This document shows, piece after piece, positions 1 to 6,567 of a stretch of DNA of 8,119 nt (the stretch's first letter is position 1; each line of letters begins with the position of its first letter). The notes under the pieces were generated by a model, which was not told the DNA's origin, did no database searches, and saw only the letters and a program-made list of their open reading frames with translations. A program made the translations under genes and the position numbers. The stretch is from Chloroflexota bacterium (lineage in GTDB: Bacteria > Chloroflexota > Anaerolineae > Anaerolineales > Villigracilaceae): the NCBI GenBank assembly GCA_021796155.1, contig JAJYOO010000085.1, positions 1 to 8,119 on the forward strand. Reading direction: 5' to 3'.

Positions 1-607
1 CCATCACATGCGGAATACGATCCGTGACTTTGATTCCGTAATCGGTGAGCTGTTGAATCTTTTTTGGATTGTTGGTGATGAGCCGCACCGACCGAATCTT
101 CAGCGACATCAACATGTGCGCGGCCACGGCGTAATCACGTTCGTCATCGCGGAAGCCCAGCGCGAGATTCGCTTCGACGGTATCCAAGCCTTCATCCTGC
201 AAACTGTACGCGCGGATTTTATTAATTAATCCGATGCCGCGGCCTTCCTGACGCAGATAGAGCACCATGCCGCGTTCCATCTTTCCGATCATCTTCAACG
301 CGGCTTCGAGCTGATCTCGGCAATCGCATCGCAGCGAACCAATCACATCGCCCGTCAGACATTCCGAATGTAATCGTACCGGCACATCGCTTGCGCCGAT
401 CACATCGCCTTTGATGATGGCCACATGTTCCTTGCCATCGCGATTATTCTCGAACGCCACGATATGAAAATCCCCAAAACGCGACGGCAGTTCAGCCATC
501 GCCACGATCTTGACGCAAATGTGATCCTTGCCGAGACCGGCGCAATTATGATCCTTGTTTTCCTCCAACAAAACCTGGAATTGTTCGTGCATTGTTGATG
601 TTGTCAT
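1..607 (-). CDS. ribA: GTP cyclohydrolase II (RibA), C-terminus cut by window edge
   Basis: RibA converts GTP to 2,5-diamino-6-ribosylamino-4-pyrimidinone 5'-phosphate, formate and pyrophosphate, the first step of riboflavin synthesis in the cytosol. The frame is open for 202 codons from ATG 607 to the left edge. The zinc site is visible: C83 in HSECLTGD, then C94 and C96 in [10 protein letters not shown]. The GTP-binding and catalytic block follows: [10 protein letters not shown] (118-127), then [12 protein letters not shown] and TVEAN. The conserved TNNPKKI stretch is at 178-184. From the E. coli protein (zinc Cys54/65/67, 196 residues) I estimate that about 25 residues are missing. There is no N-terminal DHBP synthase domain, so this is stand-alone RibA, not a RibBA fusion. 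ATG 607 overlaps the TGA of the upstream reductase (ATGA). AGAGGT lies four bases before the ATG, supporting this start and translational coupling. A second ATG at codon 6 is possible but has a poorer leader. Confidence 0.95.
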   Translation of the reverse strand, partial: MTTSTMHEQFQVLLEENKDHNCAGLGKDHICVKIVAMAELPSRFGDFHIVAFENNRDGKEHVAIIKGDVIGASDVPVRLHSECLTGDVIGSLRCDCRDQLEAALKMIGKMERGMVLYLRQEGRGIGLINKIRAYSLQDEGLDTVEANLALGFRDDERDYAVAAHMLMSLKIRSVRLITNNPKKIQQLTDYGIKVTDRIPHVM

Positions 608-1296
608 TTTGACCTCTTTTCAAATTGATATCTTAGCAGTACCCCGCCATCATCCCACGACTGGGATTCTACAAGCTTGAGCGGAATCGCGTCGCTTCTT
701 ACCAGACCGGAACCGGCTGCCGTTGTAGGAGCCGACTCTCCGCCGAAGATCATCGGCGCGACATAAATCGTCAGTTCATCCACGAGGCCGAGGCGCATCA
801 GCTCGAAGTTGAGCGCCGCGCCGCCTTCAACCATTAGACGATTCATGCCTTTTTGTTTTAACGTTTCGAGCATCAAATTTAGGTTTACGCGTTCGCCATC
901 GTGGACAAAAATTTCCGCGCCGCAGGAACGAAGCGTGGATAATTGCGCTTCATCCGTTTGTTTGGTGGTGAATAAAAAGATTTGCGCGGCGCCGGCGTTG
1001 AGAAAATTGGAATCAGGTTTGAGATTCAACCGCGAAGAAACGCCAACCTTCGCGGGATTCGCCGGAAGTCCACGCGTGAGGCGTTCGGTGCGCAGCGATT
1101 CGGATTTGACCGTCAGCTTTGGATCTTCGTCGTGAAGCGTGTGTCCGCCGACCATCACTGCATCTGCCTCGGCGCGCAATTTGTCCACGCGTTCTTTGTC
1201 GCGCTGCGAAGAAATGGCGGAACCGCGCCGCTCGAATGTATCTATTTTTCCGTCGGCTGTCGCAGCGACGTTGATGCGAACGTAAGGACGATCCAT
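604..1296 (-). CDS. RibD C-terminal-type pyrimidine reductase (riboflavin biosynthesis), stand-alone
   Basis: This 230-residue protein is one RibD_C domain (dihydrofolate-reductase fold), an NAD(P)H-dependent reductase of the ribosylamino-pyrimidine intermediate in riboflavin synthesis. Diagnostic parts are the N-terminal strand [14 protein letters not shown] (5-18), the [16 protein letters not shown] block (48-63), VEGG (156-159) for nucleotide binding, and [16 protein letters not shown] (171-186). There is no N-terminal zinc deaminase domain as in bacterial RibD. From memory, the motif spelling, especially VDE-x3-YVAP-x-IFGG-x-AP, resembles archaeal reductases that act on the diamino-pyrimidinone before deamination. 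Whether this enzyme acts before or after deamination cannot be told from sequence. ATG 1296 is the only start that fits: the frame has a TGA upstream, no other start codon between, and the domain begins at residue 4. The leader has no clear Shine-Dalgarno sequence and contains a hairpin ending 8 nt before the ATG. Its stop overlaps the ribA start. Confidence 0.9.
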   Translation of the reverse strand: MDRPYVRINVAATADGKIDTFERRGSAISSQRDKERVDKLRAEADAVMVGGHTLHDEDPKLTVKSESLRTERLTRGLPANPAKVGVSSRLNLKPDSNFLNAGAAQIFLFTTKQTDEAQLSTLRSCGAEIFVHDGERVNLNLMLETLKQKGMNRLMVEGGAALNFELMRLGLVDELTIYVAPMIFGGESAPTTAAGSGLVRSDAIPLKLVESQSWDDGGVLLRYQFEKRSK

Positions 1297-1304
1297 GTTC
1301 GTTG

Positions 1305-1345
1305 GGGCACGATACCCTGAAAGGGTGCAGGGCGTTATCGTGCCC
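1305..1345. repeat. Imperfect palindrome / hairpin between dioxygenase and reductase genes
   Basis: GGGCACGATA at 1305-1314 is the exact reverse complement of TATCGTGCCC at 1336-1345. Inside it, CCCTG (1315-1319) pairs with CAGGG (1328-1332), giving about 15 bp of stem with a three-base bulge (1333-1335) and an eight-base loop. It starts directly after the TAA stop of the dioxygenase (1346-1348) and ends 8 nt before the reductase ATG. No T-run follows on the minus strand, so it is a poor intrinsic terminator. It could be a REP-like intergenic palindrome or a 5'-UTR structure that limits reductase translation. Confidence 0.7.
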
Positions 1346-2116
1346 TTACCCGATGCGAACTGACCTCATCGAGATCGAGCCGCCCATCACTTTGTCCGCA
1401 AAAAACGAAACGGGCTCGTTCTCGTCTTTGAGTGCCAGGCTGTAAAGCAAAGGCACATAATGCTCGGCAGTGTTGATCGCTAAGGCCGAGGCCTGATCGC
1501 CTTTTTCATAATGGATGATCGGCTCGTGATCGTTTTGTGAAATCCACTTGGCGATGCGCTGGTCGAAATCCACAGCCCAGTCATACGCGGAATCATCGAA
1601 GCGTGCCATACGCAGATTATGTACGATGTTTCCGCTTCCGATAATAAGCACGCCTTCTTCGCGCAATTCTTTTAACTGTCGGCTCACTTCGTAATGCTTT
1701 TGCGCTTCGATGTTTGCATCCAGCGACATCTGAATGACAGGCACGTCCGCTTTCGGGAACATGCGCTTCAACACAGTCCATGTTCCGTGATCGAGACCCC
1801 AATTCAAATCCGGTTTGACTTCGGTATTTTTGATGATACGCCGGACTTGTTCCGCCAGATCGGGTGCGCCGGGCGCATCGTATCGAATCTCGTACATCTC
1901 CGGCGGGAAGCCGTAAAAATCATAGATCGTGCGCGGCTTATCCATGGCTGTGACCAGCGTGCCGCGCGTTACCCAATGCGCGGATATGCAGATGATGGCT
2001 TTGGGCTTTGGCAGGGATTTTCCCGCCGCGTCCCAGGCGCGGGAAAATTCGTTCTCTTCGATCACGTTCATCGGGTTGCCGTGACCGACGAACAATACAG
2101 GCATCTTATCGGTCAT
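1346..2116 (-). CDS. ygiD: YgiD/DODA-type extradiol ring-cleavage dioxygenase
   Basis: This 256-residue protein belongs to the LigB-superfamily DODA class (4,5-DOPA extradiol dioxygenase), cytosolic metal enzymes that open catechol rings. It matches E. coli YgiD motif by motif as I recall that protein: LFVGHGNPMNV near the N-terminus, SAHWVTRGT, YDFYGFPPEMY, GLDHGTWTVL, GSGNIVHNLR, AEHYVPLLY, and the C-terminal SISMRSVRIG. Candidate metal ligands are H12, H47 and H166, with H110 and H219 as further conserved active-site histidines. The length is normal and the last residue coincides with the family's C-terminus, so the gene is intact. The chosen ATG (2116) has GAGGAG four bases upstream; the longer frame reaching 2152 has no such site and adds 12 residues unlike the family. 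The physiological substrate is unknown; YgiD-like proteins in bacteria rarely have a proven one. It is set apart from both neighbours by non-coding DNA, with the downstream gap filled by a hairpin. Confidence 0.92.
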   Translation of the reverse strand: MTDKMPVLFVGHGNPMNVIEENEFSRAWDAAGKSLPKPKAIICISAHWVTRGTLVTAMDKPRTIYDFYGFPPEMYEIRYDAPGAPDLAEQVRRIIKNTEVKPDLNWGLDHGTWTVLKRMFPKADVPVIQMSLDANIEAQKHYEVSRQLKELREEGVLIIGSGNIVHNLRMARFDDSAYDWAVDFDQRIAKWISQNDHEPIIHYEKGDQASALAINTAEHYVPLLYSLALKDENEPVSFFADKVMGGSISMRSVRIG

Positions 2117-2162
2117 ATCTCTCCTCTCTTTTTCAACGAATACCCCGTCCAAATCATCACGG

Positions 2163-2180
2163 TTGAAAATTCGTTTTCAA
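2163..2180. promoter_or_regulatory. Small perfect inverted repeat upstream of the dioxygenase gene
   Basis: TTGAAAA (2163-2169) and TTTTCAA (2174-2180) form a perfect 7-bp inverted repeat around a 4-base centre (TTCG on the plus strand). It lies 46 bases before the dioxygenase ATG and directly after the candidate -10 box, so it would overlap the transcription start. It could be a repressor operator or an mRNA hairpin. The symmetry is seen; the function is inferred. Confidence 0.4.
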
Positions 2181-2181
2181 G

Positions 2182-2210
2182 ATTATGACACAGACCACCC
2201 CTGAATACAA
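2182..2210 (-). promoter_or_regulatory. Candidate sigma-70-type promoter for the dioxygenase gene
   Basis: Read on the minus strand, TTGTAT (2210-2205) and CATAAT (2187-2182) are separated by exactly 17 bases. The -10 box matches the TATAAT consensus at five of six positions, but the -35 box matches only at TTG. It sits in the AT-rich spacer 2117-2267 that separates the peptidase operon from the dioxygenase gene. That spacer holds no other feature I can support apart from the palindrome at 2163-2180. Confidence 0.35.
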
Positions 2211-2267
2211 ATTCATACCCGCATCGCGTAAGAAAATTATCAATTTTTGAAAAGCGTTATTTTTGCG

Positions 2268-3884
2268 CTAATAAGATCCCTGAAAATATTTATGGAGGAT
2301 GTCCGAGAAATCCGTATTGGTATGCAATCGAAGCGTGGCAAAGAAATCTTCGGAGGTAACATGCTTGCGAGCATATCGCGATGCATAATCTTTTAGAAAC
2401 GCAAAGAAAGCATCATCGCCGATACGCACCCGCAACTCTTCCAAAAAATTGGCACCGTTTAAATACACAGCATTGACGTATGCACGGAACGTTGTAAAAC
2501 TGTAAATACTCTGGTCCACATACCCGCTTGGGCCAAAATAATTGACGCGGAAATCCCACCACCAATTTCCATAGTTCGGATAATTATATTGATAAAAGAT
2601 CCGCTCACTGTAAACGGCCATCGCTTCGTCCAGCCACGGCTCGAGCGCCTGATCATCGCCGACGAGTCCAAACCACCATTGATGCGCGATCTCGTGCGTG
2701 CCAATCGTGATCAAATTGCTCTTGGCTGTGCCATTATATTCGGCATAGAAATTGGTCGAGAGGAAAACCAGTCCATCATATTCCTGACCATCGGGCACAT
2801 CGGTCTCTACGATGCTGATGCTTTGATATGGAAACGGTGCGAACTTGACATCATACAGACCGAGCGACTGCGTCGCCATCCATGTGACCGCACCGCCCGC
2901 ATTTTCATGCCCTGCAAAATAATACGAACGAATCTTTACGGACCCGACCGCGGAGTCGTCCACCTTGAAACGGTCGCTGGCTGACAGCACAAACGTGCGC
3001 GCGCCGTCGAGCCGATAGCGCATCCAATCCCCGTTTGACTCTCCCGGCGCGCTGGCTGCCACGATCACTTTCGGATTATTGACTTTGAGATTGACATCGA
3101 AGTCCACCGAATCGTAAACGAGATGTTCGCCAAACGCCCACGGATCATGCAATACCCACTTGCCATCAATGAACGGGACAATGAAAGGATACCAATCAGT
3201 CAGATTGATTTGATAGCCAAGATACCCAAACGTATCCTCGAAACGTTTGGGGGGAAGCGTGAGGTTGTAACTTAGAGCAAATGTTGTCACTGCGCCGGGT
3301 TGGATCGCTTGAGATGGATAAACGGTCAGCTTTTGCCCATTCAGCGTGTAATGGGTAACCGCTGTTCCATCTTGATTCAATTCCGACAACGAAAAGCAAT
3401 TGCTCCACAGGTTCGGTTCAACCGCCATGACCACATTCGAAAGACTCTGACCAGTTAAATTTGTATAGTGGATGGTTTCATTCACAGCAACGGTCTTCGC
3501 GGCATAATTCAGCGTGGCGTAAAACGTGTACAACGTACGCAAATTTTGCGGGATGGGCGTATCGGGCGGCGTGGTGGATGTCGGCGCGGACGTATTCGTT
3601 GGAGCGGGTGTCAACGTAGCCGTGTTCGTCGGAACAGATGTATCGGTTGGAATTGAAGTTTCAGTTGGGGTCAGCGTATCGGTGGCGGGCAAAGGCTGGA
3701 ATGGCGTCGCGGTGGCCGTCGCGTTTGGATTCGGCGTGATCAAAATGAAATTCGGGGCCGCGCCCACTGACGGGTCAGCGCGCTGAGGCGATGGAATGCA
3801 AGCCGCCAGCAAAAAAATCAAAAACGAAAAAAACAGCACATAAAACACAAAACGCAAAGGGCTGAGCGGCTGGCGGCGAGGCAT
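2268..3884 (-). CDS. M1-like (gluzincin) zinc metallopeptidase lipoprotein, second copy of tandem pair
   Basis: This is a 538-residue secreted, lipid-anchored metallopeptidase. The start is MPRRQPL (ATG 3884), one base after the upstream paralogue's TGA; there is no Shine-Dalgarno sequence, so translation is probably coupled. A signal peptide with lipobox LAAC (Cys29) is followed by a Thr/Pro-rich linker (about 50-113). Next come a beta-rich N-terminal region typical of M1 proteins and a thermolysin-like catalytic region with HEIAH (397-401), E420 exactly 18 residues later, and a candidate catalytic Tyr474 in VYLNGA. The M1 exopeptidase motif GXMEN appears degenerate as DGQEYDG (365-371), keeping only the Glu. 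At 538 residues it is shorter than classical aminopeptidase N and lacks the large C-terminal helical domain. The zinc site is complete, so it is probably active, but whether it is an aminopeptidase or another protease is uncertain. The longer frame to 3980 overlaps the upstream gene and hides the signal peptide. Confidence 0.88.
   Translation of the reverse strand: MPRRQPLSPLRFVFYVLFFSFLIFLLAACIPSPQRADPSVGAAPNFILITPNPNATATATPFQPLPATDTLTPTETSIPTDTSVPTNTATLTPAPTNTSAPTSTTPPDTPIPQNLRTLYTFYATLNYAAKTVAVNETIHYTNLTGQSLSNVVMAVEPNLWSNCFSLSELNQDGTAVTHYTLNGQKLTVYPSQAIQPGAVTTFALSYNLTLPPKRFEDTFGYLGYQINLTDWYPFIVPFIDGKWVLHDPWAFGEHLVYDSVDFDVNLKVNNPKVIVAASAPGESNGDWMRYRLDGARTFVLSASDRFKVDDSAVGSVKIRSYYFAGHENAGGAVTWMATQSLGLYDVKFAPFPYQSISIVETDVPDGQEYDGLVFLSTNFYAEYNGTAKSNLITIGTHEIAHQWWFGLVGDDQALEPWLDEAMAVYSERIFYQYNYPNYGNWWWDFRVNYFGPSGYVDQSIYSFTTFRAYVNAVYLNGANFLEELRVRIGDDAFFAFLKDYASRYARKHVTSEDFFATLRLHTNTDFSDILHKYFQGSY
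3639..3737. repeat. Linker-coding segment duplicated at the right window edge
   Basis: This 99-bp stretch encodes the Thr/Pro linker of the downstream peptidase, from TPNPNATATATPFQP to IPTDT. It aligns without gaps to 8021-8119 with 87 of 99 bases identical by hand count. Frame and strand are the same in both copies. Similarity vanishes just below 3639 and 8021; the other end cannot be judged because the window stops. Confidence 0.9.
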
Positions 3885-3885
3885 G

Positions 3886-5376
3886 TCAATAAACGTTCTG
3901 GAAATATTGTCTGACGATATCCGAGAAATCCACTGTTGTGTCTTTTCTGAGAATGCGGAAGAAATCGGCAGTCGTAGCAATCTTGCCGTTTTCCTCCTTC
4001 ACATAATCCTGGAGAAAAGCGAAAAAGGCAGCATCACCTATGCGCGTTCGCAAATCGTCGAGGAAATGCGCGCCGCGCAGATAGACCGTGTTGGTGTAAG
4101 GGATAAATCCGCCTGCGCTGTAAATGTTGGTATCCACCCACGGCAGGGAATCTTTGCCGCCCACGCGCGGCAGCCAATACGCCCACCACCACGGTATCAA
4201 ACTTGGATCAACGCTTTCATAAAATATGTGTTCGCTGTAAGCCGCGAAGGCTTCATCGAGCCAGGGCTGCATGGCTTGATCATCAGCGACCTGCTCAAAG
4301 AACCATTGATGCGCGGTTTCGTGTGCCGTGACTGTCGTTAAAAGATTCTTGTTCGTGCCGTCATAAAGATCGTAGGCATTGTGCGGCAGGAAAAAGAACG
4401 CGGAAAATTCCATGCCATCATTGAAGTCACCCATGACGACAGCCAGCGTTTGATGTGTATAAGGGCCGTAACGCTGGCTGTAAATTTGCAAAGCCTCGAC
4501 CGCGGTCTTCAACGTTGCCTGCCCAGGCTTGTCATAAAAAGGAAAATAATAACTTGTGACGACTATGTTGCCGATCTGCATACTGGCGGTTTTGAATTCC
4601 ATGCTGGCTGAGATGGCAAACGTACGGCCTGCTGTGAGCGTGTATGTCGTCCACTCGCCGTTTTGACTTGGAGCCCCGCTGGCCGCGATCACGGGTTTTA
4701 CAGCCGGGTCGGATGATTTGATGTTGACGGTGAAATCCGCCGCATCATAAACGAGATTCTCGCCATAAAACCAGGCGTCATGCAGCACCCACTGTCCGTT
4801 CATAAACGGGACGACGAACGGATACCAGTTCGTGAGATTGATCTGGTTCTGACTGTATCCAAAAATCCGCGGGCGCGAATTTTGATTGATGGGAATGATG
4901 GACGGCAGTTTCAGCGTGTATTGAATGTGAAGCGTGGCAATGGCCTCGGGCGCGAGTACGGCGGGAAGCTGAATCGTCAGCTTATGGACATCCATCGTAT
5001 AGTTCGCGGGGGCATTGTCCAGAGTCAGATTGGCCAGTGTAAAACAACCTTGCCAATAATTTGGTTCGACGGCCAGCACAAGATTCGTCTGCGCCTGGCC
5101 CGTGTGATTGGGATAAACAATGGTTTCATCCACGGCAACCGACTTGGCCGCGTAATCCAACACGACGTTCATCGTGTATTGTGCGCGCGGCGGAACCGGC
5201 ACCGGCGTCGAAGTTGGCGTTGGCGGAGGAACTGTTGGTATTGGAAGAGTCGGTGATGCGGGAATATCTGTCAGTGTGGGAACAGGTGTTGGGGAAGCGG
5301 GCGTTGAACAGGAGGCAAGCAGGAAAAATAAAGAAATACAGATGGTGAACAGTGAACTGTTTCGATGGCGCTGCAT
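3886..5376 (-). CDS. M1-like (gluzincin) zinc metallopeptidase lipoprotein, first copy of tandem pair
   Basis: This 496-residue protein is a paralogue of the downstream gene; the block around the zinc site agrees at 25 of 35 residues. It has a signal peptide with lipobox LASC (Cys23), a Pro/Thr linker (about 24-64), an M1-like N-terminal beta region and a catalytic region with HETAH (352-356), E375 as third zinc ligand, and a candidate catalytic Tyr432 in VYLRGA. The GXMEN-type motif reads DGMEFS (320-325), closer to consensus than in the second copy. It should be anchored outside the cell membrane, trimming peptides. ATG 5376 is the only Met before the hydrophobic core. The leader lacks a Shine-Dalgarno sequence, and TACAAT lies seven bases before the ATG, so the mRNA may be leaderless. 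The gene follows a strong terminator and begins a two-gene operon. The substrate is unknown. Confidence 0.9.
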   Translation of the reverse strand: MQRHRNSSLFTICISLFFLLASCSTPASPTPVPTLTDIPASPTLPIPTVPPPTPTSTPVPVPPRAQYTMNVVLDYAAKSVAVDETIVYPNHTGQAQTNLVLAVEPNYWQGCFTLANLTLDNAPANYTMDVHKLTIQLPAVLAPEAIATLHIQYTLKLPSIIPINQNSRPRIFGYSQNQINLTNWYPFVVPFMNGQWVLHDAWFYGENLVYDAADFTVNIKSSDPAVKPVIAASGAPSQNGEWTTYTLTAGRTFAISASMEFKTASMQIGNIVVTSYYFPFYDKPGQATLKTAVEALQIYSQRYGPYTHQTLAVVMGDFNDGMEFSAFFFLPHNAYDLYDGTNKNLLTTVTAHETAHQWFFEQVADDQAMQPWLDEAFAAYSEHIFYESVDPSLIPWWWAYWLPRVGGKDSLPWVDTNIYSAGGFIPYTNTVYLRGAHFLDDLRTRIGDAAFFAFLQDYVKEENGKIATTADFFRILRKDTTVDFSDIVRQYFQNVY

Positions 5377-5383
5377 GGGTTGT

Positions 5384-5389
5384 ATTGTA
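5384..5389 (-). promoter_or_regulatory. Candidate -10 box for the peptidase operon
   Basis: TACAAT, read on the minus strand, matches the -10 consensus at five of six positions and ends seven bases before the ATG at 5376. Transcription would then begin at or next to the start codon. No good -35 box is present because that position falls inside the terminator stem. The extended word GTTTACAAT (5392-5384) also occurs upstream of the SRPBCC gene. Confidence 0.3.
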
Positions 5390-5392
5390 AAC

Positions 5393-5421
5393 GAAAACCC
5401 TCCCGCTTGCCTGCGGGAGGG
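5393..5421 (-). terminator. Intrinsic terminator after the SRPBCC gene
   Basis: CCCTCCCGC (5398-5406) and GCGGGAGGG (5413-5421) form a perfect 9-bp GC-rich stem with a six-base loop. On the minus strand the stem is followed by TTTTCGTTT. It starts about 20 bases after the stop codon at 5442-5444 and ends before the peptidase operon, so it should separate the two transcription units. Confidence 0.85.
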
Positions 5422-5441
5422 CGCGAGCTTTAATCAGAACC

Positions 5442-5867
5442 TTAACCTTCGAGTGCTTTTTTGATCGCCGCGAGTCCGGTATCCTGTGCGGCTTTCAACT
5501 GGTTCGTGACCATGGCTTCCATGCCCATTGCCATCACAACCGTATCCATTTGGACGGTCAGCTTTGTTCCGCCGCCTTCATCGCTGAGCAAATACGTGTT
5601 GGTGACATCGCTGGCAGGCGGCTTTGCAAGAGTCTTGATGCTGAACTTTTTGTTTGGCTCAAGCGCAACAACTTCATTGACGCTCTCGAATGTGCGGCCC
5701 GCCGTTGTGGTTTTGACCGTGTAGCGCGATCCAACCTGGAGCGGGCTGGGAGCCTCAATTCCTGAAATATATGGGCTGAGTTTTTTCTGGTTTTCAATAT
5801 TGGTAATGAACTCGAAAACCTTCTCGATGGGTGTGTTGATGGTAATACTGGATTCGATAATTGCCAT
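5442..5867 (-). CDS. SRPBCC (START-like / polyketide cyclase-dehydrase type) family protein
   Basis: This is a 141-residue single-domain protein with a Bet v1-like helix-grip fold. Supporting features are the opening strand IIESSITINTPIEKVFEFI (3-21), where a short strand runs into the first helix with the typical NTPIEKVFEFI pattern, an alternating beta region with VGSRYTVKTTTAGR and KLTVQMDTVV, and a long C-terminal helix rich in Ala/Lys. Such proteins bind hydrophobic ligands or lipids in a cavity; no ligand can be named here and no catalytic residues are defined. It has no signal peptide and should be cytosolic. The ATG at 5867 is chosen because AAGGAG lies eight bases upstream and the domain begins at once; the longer frame to 5933 adds 22 residues unlike the family. 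It appears to be its own unit, with a promoter-like word upstream and a terminator downstream. Confidence 0.88.
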   Translation of the reverse strand: MAIIESSITINTPIEKVFEFITNIENQKKLSPYISGIEAPSPLQVGSRYTVKTTTAGRTFESVNEVVALEPNKKFSIKTLAKPPASDVTNTYLLSDEGGGTKLTVQMDTVVMAMGMEAMVTNQLKAAQDTGLAAIKKALEG

Positions 5868-5897
5868 TTGCCATTCTCCTTTTCTTTGGTTGATTTC

Positions 5898-5906
5898 ATT
5901 GTAAAC
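5898..5906 (-). promoter_or_regulatory. Candidate -10 region for the SRPBCC gene
   Basis: The minus strand carries GTTTACAAT (5906-5898), with TACAAT as a five-of-six -10 match, 30 bases before the chosen ATG and upstream of its AAGGAG site. The same nine-base word precedes the peptidase operon. I see no convincing -35 box, so this is tentative. Confidence 0.3.
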
Positions 5907-5975
5907 ATTTCCAGAGAAAAGCGAATAGGACAAAGGTCGTGGTGATCAGAAAAGCAGTTGATTCAAAAATGATTT

Positions 5976-6530
5976 TCAGGCTTCATCCAGCTCCGAAGTT
6001 TCTTCAGGGTTCATTTCCTTCTTGAGCAGAAAATACGCGCCCGTGAATGTGTCGTCAACCGCTCCTGTCAGAATTTGCCTGCGACGCGGGATGATATTGA
6101 CCACTTCCCAGCCTTCAAATCCGTGTTCGGTCAGAGCAGGGACATCAAAACCTTTACCGGCTAAATCTTCATCCAGAATGTCGCTCGAAGACAAGAAGAT
6201 CATCTTATAACGAAAAACTTTCTGGCCTTTTCCCAAACGTTTTTTAGCAGCTTCTATTTTTGTTTGATGTTCGCGTTTTTCTTCCGCTTCCAGATATTCG
6301 CGCTTCTGGGCAACTTCAGGCGAATCCAGAATCTCTTTGGCAACCTGGCGAATGTCCTTTTCCTCGCTCTGTTCCGCACTGAATAGAAAATCCAATCCGC
6401 GCCGATCGCCGAGCTTGACCAATCCCTCCGCCGCATCGAGCTGAGTCATCCAATCCTCATCCTCCGTCATCAGCTCATAAAGAGTTTCGACATCGCCCAT
6501 TTTGACCAGGTCATTGATCTGCGAACCCAT
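5976..6530 (-). CDS. HEAT-like repeat protein with DUF4177-like C-terminal domain
   Basis: This 184-residue, probably cytosolic protein has two parts. Residues 1-75 look like two HEAT-like helical repeats (ETLYELMTEDEDWMTQLDAAEGLVKLGD, in pieces, then RRGLDFLF to VAKEILDS), suggesting protein binding. Residues 75-100 are highly charged (Glu/Lys/Arg) and probably helical or coiled coil. Residues 103-171 form a small alpha/beta region, with KVFRYKMIFLSS as a first strand and GFEGWEVVNIIPRR (137-150) resembling the GWE-V-x-P signature of DUF4177. The tail (172-184) is acidic. ATG 6530 is chosen because AAGGAGG lies five bases upstream; the longer frame to 6602 starts inside the palindrome at 6568-6608. 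I do not know a function. The preceding hairpin probably separates it from the STAS gene. Confidence 0.8.
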   Translation of the reverse strand: MGSQINDLVKMGDVETLYELMTEDEDWMTQLDAAEGLVKLGDRRGLDFLFSAEQSEEKDIRQVAKEILDSPEVAQKREYLEAEEKREHQTKIEAAKKRLGKGQKVFRYKMIFLSSSDILDEDLAGKGFDVPALTEHGFEGWEVVNIIPRRRQILTGAVDDTFTGAYFLLKKEMNPEETSELDEA

Positions 6531-6567
6531 GTCTGCCTCCTTCGCCTGTGCTTGAATTTTATCACCG

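Noticed and set aside
809..1320. Two overlapping plus-strand frames over the reductase gene
   Set aside because: The reductase reading has full domain motifs and an overlap with ribA. The plus-strand frames are Arg/Ser-rich, have no start signal, and one ends in the hairpin.
1297..1348. FMN riboswitch upstream of the riboflavin genes
   Set aside because: The space is about 50 bases and holds one simple hairpin. The multi-helix RFN element needs well over 100 bases and its conserved loops are absent.
2231..2270. Intrinsic terminator after the second peptidase gene
   Set aside because: Only a 4-bp AGCG/CGCT stem with a long loop and an AT-only 6-bp repeat (2233-2247) are present. Neither is stable enough to call, although the operon must end somewhere here.
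3468..3786. Plus-strand frames of repeated Val/Gly/Ser opposite the peptidase linker
   Set aside because: They are the antisense reading of the Thr/Pro codons of the linker. They have no ribosome binding site and are low in complexity. The minus-strand gene has clear family motifs.
3882..3980. Longer start for the second peptidase (32 extra N-terminal residues)
   Set aside because: It would overlap the upstream gene by about 95 bases and put a non-hydrophobic segment before the lipoprotein signal. The internal ATG directly before the signal is the better choice.
5061..5464. Plus-strand frames opposite the start of the first peptidase gene
   Set aside because: They are shadows of the Pro/Thr linker and signal peptide on the minus strand and resemble no protein family.
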